Part shown: piece by piece, positions 36,703-47,759 of the stretch
Layout of the letters: every line of letters starts with the position of its first letter
How positions within the stretch are numbered: the first letter of the stretch is position 1
From: Muribaculaceae bacterium
GTDB lineage: Bacteria; Bacteroidota; Bacteroidia; Bacteroidales; Muribaculaceae
DNA length: 64,000 nucleotides
Assembly (NCBI GenBank): GCA_017621845.1
Contig: JAGASI010000001.1
Coordinates: 62,001 to 126,000 of the forward strand
Direction: 5' to 3'
Made by a program: the position numbers and the translations under genes
Notes under the pieces: generated by a model
What the model saw: only the letters and a program-made list of their open reading frames with translations
Told to the model about the DNA's origin: nothing
Database searches by the model: none

Positions 36703-38490
36703 TTAGTCAAGCTTAAGAACTGCAAGGAATGCCTTTTGAGGCACCTCTACCGAGCCTATTTGCTTCATGCGTTTTTTGCCTTTCTTCTGTTTTTCAAGCA
36801 ACTTGCGCTTACGGGAGATATCACCGCCATAACACTTGGCTGTAACGTCTTTACGAACAGCTTTAATTGTCTCACGCGCAATAATTTTGGCCCCGATTGC
36901 AGCCTGTATGGCAATATCAAACTGTTGTCGTGGTATAAGTTCCTTAAGTTTTTCACACATGCGTCGGCCAAATGTTACCGCATTATCGGCATGAGTCAAT
37001 GTCGACAAAGCATCTACGCTCTCTCCATTAAGCAGGATATCGAGTTTGACCAACTTGGATTCTCTAAAGTCATGCAAGTGGTAATCAAATGATGCATACC
37101 CCTTTGAGATGCTTTTAAGCTTGTCATAAAAGTCAATTACAATCTCGCCTAATGGCATATCAAAAGTCAGCTCCATACGGTTACCCGAGATATATTCTTG
37201 TCTCACAAGCTCACCGCGTTTACCGAGACATAATGTCATGATGGGGCCTATAAAATCGGCCAATGTAATAATAGACGCACGTATATAAGGTTCTTCTATA
37301 TGATCAATGAGTGTCAAGTCAGGCAATCCCGATGGATTATGCACCTCAGTCATTTCACCATGTTTATCATACACATTATACGATACATTGGGGACTGTTG
37401 TAATGACATCCATATCAAATTCACGACCTAAGCGCTCCTGTATGATCTCCATGTGCAACAGCCCAAGAAATCCGCAACGGAAACCAAATCCCAAAGCCGC
37501 TGATGACTCGGGCGTGAATGTAAGACTGGCATCATTAAGCTGTAACTTCTCAAGCGACGCTCTTAGATTTTCAAAGTCCTCCGTTTCTATAGGATAAACG
37601 CCGGCAAACACCATGGGCTTTACTTCTTCAAACCCTGAAATCGCCTCCTTACAGGGGGCGTTGACATGTGTGATTGTGTCGCCAACCCTTACTTCCTTTG
37701 AGGTCTTAATGCCCGATATGATATATCCGACATTTCCTGCCGACAATTCAGCCCGTGGTGACATATCAAGCTTCAACACGCCTATCTCATCGGCATTATA
37801 TTCTTTGCCGGTCGAAACAAATTTTACAAAATCGCCTTTCTTAATCCGACCATTAACGATTTTAAAATACGCTATAATACCACGGAAAGAATTGAATACC
37901 GAGTCAAAAATCAGAGCTTGCAATGGAGCATCGGAATCTCCGTCTGGTGCCGGGATACGTTCTATGATTGCCCTTAAAATATCCTCCACACCCATACCGG
38001 TCTTGCCTGACGCTCTAATTATGTCTTCGGGATCACATCCCAACAAATCAACAATCTGGTCTTCAACCTCATCGGGATTGGCTGAATCAAGATCACATTT
38101 ATTCATTACCGGGATTATCTCCAAATTATTCTCAAGCGCCATATATAGGTTACTGATAGTCTGGGCTTGAATACCTTGAGAGGCATCTACAATAAGCAAC
38201 GCTCCTTCACACGCGGCTATCGAGCGTGATACTTCATAGGAAAAGTCAACATGTCCCGGGGTATCAATGAGATTAAGCGTATAGTCTTCACCATTGTACC
38301 TATATTCCATTTGTATTGCATGGCTCTTAATTGTAATGCCTCTTTCTTTTTCAAGATCCATGTCATCAAGAACTTGAGCTTCCATATCCTTGGCTGACAC
38401 AGTATTGGTATACTCGAGCAATCGGTCGGCAAGCGTTGATTTGCCGTGGTCTATATGTGCAATAATGCAGAAGTTACGTATTTTTTTCAT
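36703..38490 (-). CDS. lepA: LepA (EF4), ribosome-associated GTPase
   Basis: This 595-residue GTPase has the G motifs AHIDHGKST (G1), DTPGH (G3) and NKCDL (G4), domains II and III, and the LepA-specific C-terminal domain ending with [22 protein letters not shown]. It acts on stalled or initiating ribosomes. Length matches the family. A -7 element lies 35 nt upstream and ispE follows closely. Confidence 0.97.
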   Translation of the reverse strand: MKKIRNFCIIAHIDHGKSTLADRLLEYTNTVSAKDMEAQVLDDMDLEKERGITIKSHAIQMEYRYNGEDYTLNLIDTPGHVDFSYEVSRSIAACEGALLIVDASQGIQAQTISNLYMALENNLEIIPVMNKCDLDSANPDEVEDQIVDLLGCDPEDIIRASGKTGMGVEDILRAIIERIPAPDGDSDAPLQALIFDSVFNSFRGIIAYFKIVNGRIKKGDFVKFVSTGKEYNADEIGVLKLDMSPRAELSAGNVGYIISGIKTSKEVRVGDTITHVNAPCKEAISGFEEVKPMVFAGVYPIETEDFENLRASLEKLQLNDASLTFTPESSAALGFGFRCGFLGLLHMEIIQERLGREFDMDVITTVPNVSYNVYDKHGEMTEVHNPSGLPDLTLIDHIEEPYIRASIITLADFIGPIMTLCLGKRGELVRQEYISGNRMELTFDMPLGEIVIDFYDKLKSISKGYASFDYHLHDFRESKLVKLDILLNGESVDALSTLTHADNAVTFGRRMCEKLKELIPRQQFDIAIQAAIGAKIIARETIKAVRKDVTAKCYGGDISRKRKLLEKQKKGKKRMKQIGSVEVPQKAFLAVLKLD

Positions 38491-38524
38491 TATCGGGAAT
38501 AGAGATAAAACCTTTTTGAACGGA

Positions 38525-38532
38525 CAAATTTA
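38525..38532 (-). promoter_or_regulatory. -7 element for lepA-ispE
   Basis: On the minus strand TAAATTTG fits TAnnTTTG exactly; a weak TTTT/TTTA stretch lies about 20 nt upstream. The transcript would start within about 30 nt of the lepA ATG. Confidence 0.55.
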
Positions 38533-38571
38533 GCGTTTTTTTTTCTATTCCTAAAATCGCCCTCTTTCACA

Positions 38572-38799
38572 TCACTCTACGGGCATACCATCAACGCCAA
38601 AATCGTCACCCACTATAGCTGCATCCTCGACTTGTTGCTTGACACTTAACGTGTCTTTATTACAGGAGTTATTGACATCGGGCTGTTGTTGCCGGTACTG
38701 GTCAACACGGCCTTCAGGAGTGACATCTTTTGACTGTCGGATACATGCCCCGCCGGTAAGGACAACCATGATTGATGCTATAATTAAAATCGTTCTCAT
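38572..38799 (-). CDS. Small putative lipoprotein
   Basis: This 75-residue frame starts with a positively charged residue, a hydrophobic stretch (ILIIASIMVVLTG) and a lipobox-like L-T-G-G-A-C (Cys 19), followed by a polar Gln/Asp/Val-rich tail with no recognisable domain. It lies between lepA and nrdG, 79 nt after nrdG on the same strand. The lipoprotein signal is the only support; I know no homologue. Confidence 0.5.
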   Translation of the reverse strand: MRTILIIASIMVVLTGGACIRQSKDVTPEGRVDQYRQQQPDVNNSCNKDTLSVKQQVEDAAIVGDDFGVDGMPVE

Positions 38800-38878
38800 A
38801 AGTAAGTATAATTGGGGTTATATTATCCCAACATACTACTATCACAAAGGTTCATTAGCAACCGGTATTATATTACAT

Positions 38879-39355
38879 TCAAAAATCAGATTTCCACTCC
38901 ACGATGTCATCACGCGTTGACATCTTTAAATCTATTAATCGTTGATTGACGCTTCCCTTAAAAATTAATGATGGGTCTCTCTGCTCTTCAATGAATGGCC
39001 CATCGACGAGAACATCAATATACTTCAATGCCGGATGACAAATGACATGTTCATAATTATATCCGGTGTAGCACCATAAGTTATAGCCACATTCTGTCAA
39101 ACGGCGGGACAACTCTGTTAAAAGTTCGGGGTCTTGTTGCAAAGGGTCACCACCACTGTAAGTCACATTGAAGCCATAATCCTCTATGACCGATACGATA
39201 TCTTCAATTGTCATTTCTCTACCACCGGCAAAATCATGGCTCGACGGATTATGACAACCGGGACAATTATGACTACATCCGGCAAAATATATGGCTGTGC
39301 GAAGCCCGGGGCCATCTACAGATGTCCCCGGTACTATATCAAGTATTCTTAACAT
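38879..39355 (-). CDS. nrdG: NrdG, activase of anaerobic ribonucleotide reductase
   Basis: This 158-residue radical-SAM protein has the cluster motif C-S-H-N-C-P-G-C (FAGCSHNCPGCHNPSS, about 29-40) and the SAM-binding YSGGDPL. It makes the glycyl radical on NrdD, encoded 16 nt upstream. Size and motif are typical; WCYTGYNYE is also conserved. Confidence 0.95.
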   Translation of the reverse strand: MLRILDIVPGTSVDGPGLRTAIYFAGCSHNCPGCHNPSSHDFAGGREMTIEDIVSVIEDYGFNVTYSGGDPLQQDPELLTELSRRLTECGYNLWCYTGYNYEHVICHPALKYIDVLVDGPFIEEQRDPSLIFKGSVNQRLIDLKMSTRDDIVEWKSDF

Positions 39356-39371
39356 TCTCTATCGATAGTAA

Positions 39372-41579
39372 TTATTTATGAACAACTCTATCGCGCAACT
39401 CAGCCAATTTGGCACTATTCCAACGATCGGTAGTTCCTACGAGATATCCCGTTATACGTTGCAACCTATCAATGGCATCGGACCCACATTTGGGACACTC
39501 ATTGAGATTCTCGGTGGCATCCTCATATCCACAGTTCATACAACGATTGCGATTATGGTTTACCGAGCCATATCCGATATTATATTTGTCCATCAAGTCA
39601 ACAATATCAGCAATAGCTTGAGGATTATGTGTCGCATCGCCATCAATCTCAACATAAAATATGTGACCGCCTCGTGTTATTTCATGATATGGAGCCTCAA
39701 TCATAGCTTTATGGCGGGGCGAACAATGATAGTATACCGGAACATGATTGGAGTTGGTATAATATTCCCTATCTGTAATTCCGGGCAAGACCCCAAAGGT
39801 GTGTTTATCCTTAACCGTAAACTTGCCCGACAAGCCCTCGGCAGGCGTAGCCAATATCGAGAAGTTATGTCCATAACGTTCTGAATATTCATTGGCGCGA
39901 GATCTCATACGACTCACAATTTTAAGACCCAGGACTTGAGACTCTTCCGACTCACCGTGATGTTTTCCGGTCAAGGCCACAAGACATTCGGCCAAGCCTA
40001 TAAATCCGATACCCAGGGTGCCTTGGTTAATAACCGACTCGATAGTCTCATTAGGCGCTAAATTTTCTGCTCCATTCCACAGCTTGGACATCAGCAGAGG
40101 GAACTGTTTAACATAAGCTGTCTTTTGGAACTCATATCGATCATTGAGCTGACGGGCTGTTATCTCAAGCATGTTATCCAGCTTGGACATAAAATGGTTT
40201 ATGCGTTCTTCCTGGTCTTTTATATTCATACACTCGATTGCCAATCTCACAATATTAATTGTAGTAAAGCTGATATTACCACGGCCAATCGATGTTTTTT
40301 CACCATAACGGTTCTCAAACACGCGTGTGCGGCATCCCATAGTGGCAACTTCATAGAGATATCGTTTGGGATCATCAGCATCCCATTTTTCATGCTGATT
40401 AAAAGAGGCATCAAGATTCAGAAAGTTGGGGAAGAACCGACGTGCTGTCACTTTACATGCAATCTTATATAAGTCGTAGTTGGGATCGCCGGGCAAGTAA
40501 TTAACACCTTTCTTCTTTTTCCATATCTGAATTGGGAAGATTGCAGTAGCACCATTACCTACACCTTCATAGGTAGATTTCAGCAACTCCCTTATAACAC
40601 AACGTCCCTCAGCCGAGGTATCCGTGCCATAATTGATTGACGAGAATACAACCTGATTGCCTCCACGAGAATGGATAGTGTTCATATTGTGTATAAACGC
40701 TTCCATCGCTTGATGGACACGACTTACCGTACGATTTATCGCATGTTGCAGATATCGGTCTTTTCCGGTCAGATTATCAAGTTCTTTTTTCTCAAACTCT
40801 TTTACTTTTATATTATATAAGCTTGATAAATCCTCTCCCGATAATTTCTCAAGGTTTTTAATTTCTTCAATAAAACTGTATCTCACATATGGAGCGAGGT
40901 AAAAATCAAAGGCGGGGATGGCTTGTCCGCCATGCATCTCATTCTGGGCAGTTTCAAGCGAGATACACGCTATAACACTTGCAGTCTCTATTCGCTTGGC
41001 CGGACGTGATTCTCCATGCCCGGCTACAAACCCACGCTCGAGTATATGGTCCAACGGATGTTGAACACATGTAAGACTTTTGGTAGGATAGTAGTCCTTG
41101 TCATGGATATGGATATATCCGCCCCTGACCGCATCACGCGCCTCGTCACTGAGCAGATAATCATCAACAAAGGGCTTGGTCGTCTCTGACGCAAATTTCA
41201 TCATCATACCGGCCGGTGAGTCAGTATTCATGTTGGCATTTTCGCGTGTGACATCGGTATTTTTTGCCTCTATAATTTCAAGAAACATGTCTCGAGTTTT
41301 GGCACGACGAGCTATTGAACGCTGATCTCGATATGCTATATACCGTTTGGCCACTTCCTTACGAGGGCTCTTCATTAATTCCAGTTCTACACGGTCCTGT
41401 ATCTGTTCTACAGTCATTTGAGCTGATCCGGTCATGCCTATACGGTCGGTTATTTTCTGAATTAAAGCCTCATCTTCTCCAAGATCGGTCGTAATCATGG
41501 CTTTACGTATGGCTGCTTTAATCTTTTCTTCGTTGTATCCCACGATGCGTCCATCACGCTTTATGACTGTCTGTATCAT
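39372..41579 (-). CDS. nrdD: NrdD, anaerobic ribonucleoside-triphosphate reductase
   Basis: This protein of 735 residues begins with an ATP-cone (IKRDGRIVGYNEEKIKAAIRKA), has the NrdD catalytic barrel, a C-terminal zinc ribbon (CMNCGYEDAT...CPKCGS) and the glycyl-radical loop RITGYLVGTTDRW (radical Gly). It makes deoxynucleotides without oxygen, fitting an anaerobic host. I start it at the ATG at 41579 instead of a TTG four codons upstream. NrdG follows in the same operon. Confidence 0.96.
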   Translation of the reverse strand: MIQTVIKRDGRIVGYNEEKIKAAIRKAMITTDLGEDEALIQKITDRIGMTGSAQMTVEQIQDRVELELMKSPRKEVAKRYIAYRDQRSIARRAKTRDMFLEIIEAKNTDVTRENANMNTDSPAGMMMKFASETTKPFVDDYLLSDEARDAVRGGYIHIHDKDYYPTKSLTCVQHPLDHILERGFVAGHGESRPAKRIETASVIACISLETAQNEMHGGQAIPAFDFYLAPYVRYSFIEEIKNLEKLSGEDLSSLYNIKVKEFEKKELDNLTGKDRYLQHAINRTVSRVHQAMEAFIHNMNTIHSRGGNQVVFSSINYGTDTSAEGRCVIRELLKSTYEGVGNGATAIFPIQIWKKKKGVNYLPGDPNYDLYKIACKVTARRFFPNFLNLDASFNQHEKWDADDPKRYLYEVATMGCRTRVFENRYGEKTSIGRGNISFTTINIVRLAIECMNIKDQEERINHFMSKLDNMLEITARQLNDRYEFQKTAYVKQFPLLMSKLWNGAENLAPNETIESVINQGTLGIGFIGLAECLVALTGKHHGESEESQVLGLKIVSRMRSRANEYSERYGHNFSILATPAEGLSGKFTVKDKHTFGVLPGITDREYYTNSNHVPVYYHCSPRHKAMIEAPYHEITRGGHIFYVEIDGDATHNPQAIADIVDLMDKYNIGYGSVNHNRNRCMNCGYEDATENLNECPKCGSDAIDRLQRITGYLVGTTDRWNSAKLAELRDRVVHK

Positions 41580-41628
41580 TATAACTGGCAATTTTTAAGA
41601 TGTTGTTTATGGTTAATTTTAGGTCCTG

Positions 41629-41636
41629 CAAAACTA
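41629..41636 (-). promoter_or_regulatory. -7 element for nrdD-nrdG
   Basis: On the minus strand TAGTTTTG, followed by C, fits TAnnTTTGC; a TTG near 41659-41657 is 20 nt upstream. It is about 50 nt ahead of the nrdD ATG. No NrdR box was identified by eye. Confidence 0.55.
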
Positions 41637-41781
41637 CACATATTTTTTATTTCAGACAAGCCTACATCCTAAAAATAATCAAATAATTTTCCATTTTGGA
41701 AAACTTTCAGACCATGCCAAAATCATATACTATTAATTTACAACCATATACACTTGCGTTTTGGACAACTATACCTCAAAC

Positions 41782-43515
41782 CTAATCTACCGAAATGCCA
41801 CGTCTACCCAACACATCAATGTCTATATTCCACAATCCCGAGTTAATCAACTCAACAGATTCATTATAATCATTCAAGTAGCGACGACGAGGGCTCGAAT
41901 AGCCAGGTGACATCAATGACTTGCTATTATCGTAGAACGGCGTCTTAATTCCGGCCATATCAATTACAGTATGAAACAAGGATATCGAGGATGACACATC
42001 CTTAGATTTATTAGCTTTAAGTGCCGCAGTACGTTCAGGAAACATTTCATTGAATTTATCAGACGTCCACACCAACATCGGCACATGTATCTGATTGGCC
42101 GTCGGTACTGGTGACGAGTGTAAAAATCTTTTTCTCTCGTCATCAAATATATCCTCACCATGATCTGACACATAAATCACCGAGGCCACTTCGCCGGTTT
42201 CTTCAAGCGTTTTGATTACCTCATTAATAAACATGTCGGTATATCTGATCGTATTATCATAAGCATTAATAAGCTCCTGTCGATTATCGGCCGATGCTTG
42301 GGAATTATGCTCGGGAGTAAAGTAAGCCATATCAGGAGTATAACGCTTGCGATACTCAAAGTGAGACCCATAGGCATGTAACACTACAAAAATTTTATGA
42401 GACGGAGATGTTGCAATAATTTTTTTAAGCGGCTCTACCAAATTCATATCCAATTGAGGGCCGCCACGGTCAGAAATAAAATTGACTGTACGGGCCTCTG
42501 AGCCATAAAAGTCTATATATGAATGATTTCGACGTTGATTGGAGATAAAGGCTGTTTGATATCCGAGGTCATTAAAAGCCGAGAAAACACTCCGGGTGTG
42601 TGCCACCGAGTCTCCAAAGTTCTCAGAAGTAAGATAGGACAACAACATCGGCACACTTTTATGAGTAGTATTAATCTCTGACAACACCTTATCAAAGGCA
42701 ACAAGATTGGAACGACCGGACAACCGGGGATTAGTCTCTCGGTCATACCCCAGCAGCTGCCAATTGGCTGCTCGAGAGGTCTCTCCCAATATTACAACGT
42801 AAATCTCGACCAACTCTTTTTCACGAGTCATCATAGGTGTATAACTGAACGATGCCGAAGTCTTATGGTAATTCATTGATTCATAAACGCGCGATACTGC
42901 CGTACACACATTAGACATCACATTATAAGGGAATATCTCGCGCGTAGGTTTAAAGCCGTCTACAAACACCCATGTAAATAACATCATCACCAGACCGATG
43001 ACAGTTATAAATACACCCGCTTTACGACCTTTTTCCCGCGCCGGCTCGCTTAAACGTCGTTTTTTAATCACCATATACACGCCCACACATATTGGTGGCA
43101 GATAAAATGCACACACAGTCAATATCGCCACCTTAAGATTGCCCAATAACTCGGTTGCCTCTGCCGGGTTGGTAGTGACAACGTTCATGAACATGTCAAT
43201 AGCAATAATACTTTGACCAAATAAGAAAAACAGCACTATCTGGAATGCCGACAAAATCATTATAGGAAGACATAACAACATCGTGCGTCCTACTTTCCGT
43301 GACCATGTCATTAAAAGTAGATATACGCCAAACGGTAATACTATATTGGTAAGTTTAGCCATCAACGAGTTAAACTCAGTGATGCACAACCCCACATTAG
43401 GAATTATCAACAATAACGGAAAAACCCACATCCACACATGGGGATTAAGCATCAATGCCGCTACCTGTTTATATTTAAGCTGTTTTATATAGTTTATCGA
43501 ATCTTTAAATGACAT
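41782..43515 (-). CDS. Phosphoethanolamine transferase (EptA-like)
   Basis: This 577-residue protein has five N-terminal membrane helices (about 20-195) and a periplasmic alkaline-phosphatase-fold domain. The catalytic Thr246 is in LGETSRAANWQLLGYDRETNP (two pieces), and the metal-binding DHGED lies near 460. EptA enzymes transfer phosphoethanolamine to lipid A, lowering negative charge and raising resistance to cationic peptides. It lies 12 nt downstream of the BamA-like barrel gene. Other targets such as glycans are possible. Confidence 0.88.
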   Translation of the reverse strand: MSFKDSINYIKQLKYKQVAALMLNPHVWMWVFPLLLIIPNVGLCITEFNSLMAKLTNIVLPFGVYLLLMTWSRKVGRTMLLCLPIMILSAFQIVLFFLFGQSIIAIDMFMNVVTTNPAEATELLGNLKVAILTVCAFYLPPICVGVYMVIKKRRLSEPAREKGRKAGVFITVIGLVMMLFTWVFVDGFKPTREIFPYNVMSNVCTAVSRVYESMNYHKTSASFSYTPMMTREKELVEIYVVILGETSRAANWQLLGYDRETNPRLSGRSNLVAFDKVLSEINTTHKSVPMLLSYLTSENFGDSVAHTRSVFSAFNDLGYQTAFISNQRRNHSYIDFYGSEARTVNFISDRGGPQLDMNLVEPLKKIIATSPSHKIFVVLHAYGSHFEYRKRYTPDMAYFTPEHNSQASADNRQELINAYDNTIRYTDMFINEVIKTLEETGEVASVIYVSDHGEDIFDDERKRFLHSSPVPTANQIHVPMLVWTSDKFNEMFPERTAALKANKSKDVSSSISLFHTVIDMAGIKTPFYDNSKSLMSPGYSSPRRRYLNDYNESVELINSGLWNIDIDVLGRRGISVD

Positions 43516-43527
43516 TTCGCAAAATGT

Positions 43528-44805
43528 TTAAAATGCTTCATTTAAGCCAAAGTTTATTCCTTTTTCACCCTTACCGAAACCAATATCCAACCTCACATTG
43601 ACACCTTTTTTAAACTCCCAACGATAACCGATACCGGCATTTGGCAGTATATGTTTAAATCTCATAGCATCAAATCGTGGAAAAACCGTTCCCGCACTCA
43701 ACCACACAACAATACCATTGCGTCGCCACACATGCTGTCTGAGCTCAATGGTCACGTCCAGTTCATTTTTATCTCTATATCTTCCCTCATAGTAGCCCCT
43801 CATGTAATTACCCCCACCAAAATAAGACATCATACCCCATGGGGTATTACCATAAGTAAAACGTCCATGTAGCAATGGAGCGATAATACCACCTTTCCAT
43901 ACCGATTTATACGTTGCGACCGAGAATTCAGTCATCGAATAGGCATATTTATTAGCCATAAAACGTGGATTGAACTGTTGGTCAATCTTTAGGTAAAATC
44001 CGTTGGTTGGTCCTGTGGGTATATCTCGAGTATCAACCATAAATGTAAATCCAAGACCGGTTGTAAAAGTTCGGTTTGATTGCCCTTCAAACAACCATGC
44101 TCGGCTCTCTTCAAATTTGTTTGCATTGACATAACTAAACATGGCTGTCGGACCTAAAAATACATTTTCACGTAATTTTATGGCAAAATTCACATAAGCT
44201 TGTGACTGCAATCGGCTATAAGATGTCTCATTGGCATCCACTCTATTATTTTCATATCCCATTCCCCAGAATTTATCCCTGAATTTATAGAAATATACAT
44301 CATACACCAGCCTATAAGGATCATTGGGGAATATATGGTAACCTTCGACACCGATCTTATACATCGGAGCAGTGGCAACATCAAGTTTCAACGTAATATT
44401 GGAGTAAGGCGTGACTGTATCATTACGCCAATTTTTTCCGGCCTTATATCGACCGGACCCGGCCAATCCGATACCAAAACCCTCTTCCGATGAATAATGT
44501 GGCCCGCCTATAAATGATATGTCAAAAGCGCGGTCAGGATGTTCTTTATTGGCATCACCAAAATAATCTATCACCTTATTGATTATTCGCTTCAACCCAC
44601 TTTCTTTTTTTACCACAGCAACGGTATCTACAGACGCATTATTGTATTGTGAAACAACAACTGTATCAGGACACGACATATCACACATCACACTATCTAC
44701 ATCGACAAGCTGTCGTTTAGATAAATCTGACTTTTCCTGAGACTGTCCTCTTAAGCCGCCAAGTATCAGGACTAAAACAAATATTATTACAATGTGATAA
44801 TTCAT
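43528..44805 (-). CDS. BamA/TamA-superfamily outer-membrane protein
   Basis: This 425-residue protein has a signal peptide (MNYHIVIIFVLVLILGGLRG) and a C-terminal 16-strand-type barrel with alternating hydrophobic strands (GIGLAGSGRYK, FTTGLGFTFMVDTRD, MMSYFGGGNYMRGYYEGRYRD, GIGYRWEFKKGVNVRLDIGF). The last two correspond to the conserved Omp85 strand motifs with the substrate-loop RGY. It lacks POTRA domains, so it is not BamA itself. It may be a small lipid- or protein-translocating barrel. Transcription starts almost at its first codon. The phosphoethanolamine transferase gene follows. Confidence 0.8.
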   Translation of the reverse strand: MNYHIVIIFVLVLILGGLRGQSQEKSDLSKRQLVDVDSVMCDMSCPDTVVVSQYNNASVDTVAVVKKESGLKRIINKVIDYFGDANKEHPDRAFDISFIGGPHYSSEEGFGIGLAGSGRYKAGKNWRNDTVTPYSNITLKLDVATAPMYKIGVEGYHIFPNDPYRLVYDVYFYKFRDKFWGMGYENNRVDANETSYSRLQSQAYVNFAIKLRENVFLGPTAMFSYVNANKFEESRAWLFEGQSNRTFTTGLGFTFMVDTRDIPTGPTNGFYLKIDQQFNPRFMANKYAYSMTEFSVATYKSVWKGGIIAPLLHGRFTYGNTPWGMMSYFGGGNYMRGYYEGRYRDKNELDVTIELRQHVWRRNGIVVWLSAGTVFPRFDAMRFKHILPNAGIGYRWEFKKGVNVRLDIGFGKGEKGINFGLNEAF

Positions 44806-45111
44806 AAATACAGTGCAAAGGTAATACTTTTAACTCACATACATCCCCTTTAAGGCATTTATATCAACTTATCAGCCAAAATCGCCAACGACCAACACAT
44901 TGGTACTTCAAATCTAATAAAAGACCATCTCAACCATACAATATCAAGAGCCTTAAAACATATCTGCTTTAACACAGCCAATAACATTTGGCATAATTTT
45001 TGTTATATAGAATGTAGGGGGCTGTCTTAAAACTGACATAAAAAGCCCTATTGTCCCGAGATATCACATCATCTCTCTATAAAATAAGTACTTAAGCTCT
45101 TAAATTAAAAT
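44806..45111. other. Divergent intergenic region between the barrel gene and clpC
   Basis: It contains the -7 element of the barrel gene at the left and the untranslated leader of clpC at the right. A GC-containing hairpin-like sequence (GGGCT...AGCCC, 45019-45048) with interrupted arms lies about 65 nt before clpC. A TTTG (44987-44990) is present but its -7 partner is poor, so I cannot fix the clpC promoter. Confidence 0.5.
44816..44823 (-). promoter_or_regulatory. -7 element of the BamA-like gene, near-leaderless
   Basis: On the minus strand TACCTTTG, followed by C, fits TAnnTTTGC exactly. The start would fall about 5 nt before the ATG at 44805, so the mRNA would be almost leaderless. A good -33 element was not found. 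Confidence 0.5.
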
Positions 45112-47700
45112 ATGACACATAACTTTTCCCCTGAATTCACTGCAACGTTGAACGCTTCTACCGAGTTGGTACATAAACACAACCGGCGAGAGGTGACACC
45201 CGAATTCTTGTTGTTGGCCTCAATAAATACCGGTGATGCCGGTTATCGTCTGTTAAAGACAGTCGTTGGCGAGGATTGCCTCAAGCAACTTGGCCAAGAA
45301 CTTGACAACTCCCTTTATGATTTAGAAAGCAAATCGGCCGAACAGTCCCGCATTATAGTTAATGCCCAAACCGATCGGCTACTTAAACTTGCTATTCTTG
45401 AGTCTCGTATCCAACACAGCGACACTATAGATTCATCCCATCTAATACTCGCTCTTTTCCATCATCATGACTATAAAAAAATGGAATTTTTAAAACCCTT
45501 TATTAATGCCGGTATTACCTATGAAGCTCTCAGCAAATCAACACAAGGCAATAGTAATACCGCCCTTGACGACAACAATGTAAATGACGCCCTGTCTGAC
45601 ATGGAAGATGACCTGTTAACCCCCGAAGATAATAATAACGACAAATCGGGCAACCAGTCCAGAACCACCTCCAAACGTGAGAGACACGCCAATTCTGACA
45701 CCCCCATGCTTGACAAATTTGGCCGCGACATGACTCGAGTTGCCGCCGAGGGGCGTCTTGACCCCGTTGTCGGCCGTGAAACAGAGATTGAACGCTTGGC
45801 TCAAATTCTTTCACGCCGCAAAAAGAACAACCCCATACTTATTGGCGAGCCCGGTGTCGGCAAATCAGCAATAGCCGAGGGGTTGGCACTGCGTATAGCT
45901 CAACGTAAAGTTCCTCGCGTATTGTTCAATAAACGCGTTGTTTCGCTGGACATGGCCTCAATCGTTGCCGGAACCAAATACCGTGGCGAATTTGAAGAAC
46001 GCATCAAAGCAATTCTTAATGAACTGTCTCGTAATAACGATATAATATTATTTATTGACGAGATACACACAATCGTAGGTGCCGGAAACGCCCAAGGCTC
46101 AATGGATGCGGCCAATATGCTTAAACCGGCTTTGGCCCGTGGAGAGCTCCAGTGCATCGGAGCAACAACTCTTGACGAGTATCGCAAAAATATCGAAAAA
46201 GACGGTGCTCTTGAACGTCGTTTCCAGAAAGTGATGGTCGAGCCCACAACTGCCGAGCAGACTCTGGAAATTCTCAATAACATTAAACCACAGTATGAAA
46301 AGCATCACAACGTGACATTCACTGATGATGCCCTACAGGCATGTGTATCACTAACCGAGAGATATGTCTCTGACCGCAACTTCCCCGACAAAGCCATTGA
46401 TGCACTTGACGAAGCCGGCTCACGCGTGCACATCACCAATATCATAGTCCCCGAGCAAATAGAAAAACTTGAAGAAGAAATAGAACTTGCCAACCAAAAC
46501 AAGCTTGAGGCAGCACGAACACAAGACTTTGAAAAAGCAGCTGCATGGCGCGACAAGTCTCACAAACTCTCTGAACGGCTCGATAAAGAAAGGCTGGCCT
46601 GGGAAAAATCGCTCGAGGACAACCGACAGACTGTTGACGAAGATAAGGTTGCCGAAGTGGTTGCAATGATGACCGGTGTACCCGTTCAACGTATCGCCAT
46701 GACAGAAGGCAAACGACTCATGGAAATGGCTCCGGCAATTAAAAACAGCATCATCGGACAAGATCAAGCCATCGACAAGGTCGTCAAGGCAATTCAACGT
46801 AACCGCATAGGTCTCAAAGACCCTAACAAACCAATAGGCACTTTTATGTTCCTCGGCCCTACCGGTGTTGGCAAAACCCACCTTGCCAAAAAACTCGCCG
46901 AATATATGTTTGACTCTGCCGATACATTGATACGTATCGATATGAGTGAATATATGGAAAAATTCACCGTATCACGCCTTGTGGGTGCACCTCCGGGATA
47001 TATCGGTTATGAAGAGGGTGGTCAACTTACCGAAAAAGTAAGGCGACGCCCCTACTCTATTATTCTTCTCGACGAGATTGAGAAAGCCCATCCCGACGTA
47101 TTCAACCTACTTCTGCAGGTCATGGATGAAGGCCGACTTACCGATAGCCTCGGACGTCGTATCGATTTTAAAAATACAATTATCATCATGACGTCCAATA
47201 TCGGCACACGACAACTCAAGGACTTTGGCTCTGGCGTAGGTTTTAACACCGGTGAAATTGACAAAAAATACACTCACGCTGTACTTCAAAAAGCATTGAA
47301 TAAAGCTTTTGCACCCGAATTTCTAAACCGCATCGATGACATCATCATGTTTGACCATCTCGATCGCAAGGCAATATTCAAGATTATCGACATTGAGCTT
47401 GCCGGCTTCTACAAACGTGTCTCTGACCTCGGATTCAAATTGGTACTTTCTGAAGAAGCCAAGAACTATGTCGCCGAAAAAGGTTATGACAACCAGTTCG
47501 GTGCACGTCCACTTAAACGTGCAATACAGAAATACCTGGAAGACGAATTAGCCGAGCTCATAATATCGGCCACAGCTCTACCCGGCGCCGAAATTGTCAT
47601 TGACTATGACAAAGAAAATGACAAAATTGTCAGCAACGTGACATTACCATGCCCTGACGAAAACGACTCAGAGAAATCAACCGACAACAGTGAACAGTAA
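45112..47700 (+). CDS. clpC: ClpC-type AAA+ unfoldase of the Clp protease
   Basis: This 862-residue Hsp100 protein has an N-terminal Clp-N domain (1-150), two AAA+ modules with Walker A motifs GEPGVGKS (245-252) and GPTGVGKT (582-589), and between them a UVR-like coiled segment ([19 protein letters not shown]), which marks ClpC rather than ClpA or ClpB. A V-G-F tripeptide after the second Walker region could be the ClpP-docking loop. It unfolds proteins for ClpP degradation. No clpP or ctsR is in the window. HtpG follows 59 nt later. Confidence 0.93.
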   Translation: MTHNFSPEFTATLNASTELVHKHNRREVTPEFLLLASINTGDAGYRLLKTVVGEDCLKQLGQELDNSLYDLESKSAEQSRIIVNAQTDRLLKLAILESRIQHSDTIDSSHLILALFHHHDYKKMEFLKPFINAGITYEALSKSTQGNSNTALDDNNVNDALSDMEDDLLTPEDNNNDKSGNQSRTTSKRERHANSDTPMLDKFGRDMTRVAAEGRLDPVVGRETEIERLAQILSRRKKNNPILIGEPGVGKSAIAEGLALRIAQRKVPRVLFNKRVVSLDMASIVAGTKYRGEFEERIKAILNELSRNNDIILFIDEIHTIVGAGNAQGSMDAANMLKPALARGELQCIGATTLDEYRKNIEKDGALERRFQKVMVEPTTAEQTLEILNNIKPQYEKHHNVTFTDDALQACVSLTERYVSDRNFPDKAIDALDEAGSRVHITNIIVPEQIEKLEEEIELANQNKLEAARTQDFEKAAAWRDKSHKLSERLDKERLAWEKSLEDNRQTVDEDKVAEVVAMMTGVPVQRIAMTEGKRLMEMAPAIKNSIIGQDQAIDKVVKAIQRNRIGLKDPNKPIGTFMFLGPTGVGKTHLAKKLAEYMFDSADTLIRIDMSEYMEKFTVSRLVGAPPGYIGYEEGGQLTEKVRRRPYSIILLDEIEKAHPDVFNLLLQVMDEGRLTDSLGRRIDFKNTIIIMTSNIGTRQLKDFGSGVGFNTGEIDKKYTHAVLQKALNKAFAPEFLNRIDDIIMFDHLDRKAIFKIIDIELAGFYKRVSDLGFKLVLSEEAKNYVAEKGYDNQFGARPLKRAIQKYLEDELAELIISATALPGAEIVIDYDKENDKIVSNVTLPCPDENDSEKSTDNSEQ

Positions 47701-47759
47701 ATATCAATTTAATGTTGTCACTTTATAAATTACAGAACAATTGAATAGATTTTATAATT

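Noticed and set aside
36658..37092. Plus-strand open frame of 144 codons antisense to the lepA end
   Set aside because: It is the complement of a well-conserved lepA C-terminus and has no independent support.
45019..45048. GGGGGCTGTCTTAAAACTGACATAAAAAGCCC upstream of clpC (shown in part), resembling an IS terminal repeat
   Set aside because: No second end, target duplication or transposase fragment was found nearby, so it is more simply part of the clpC leader or a hairpin.
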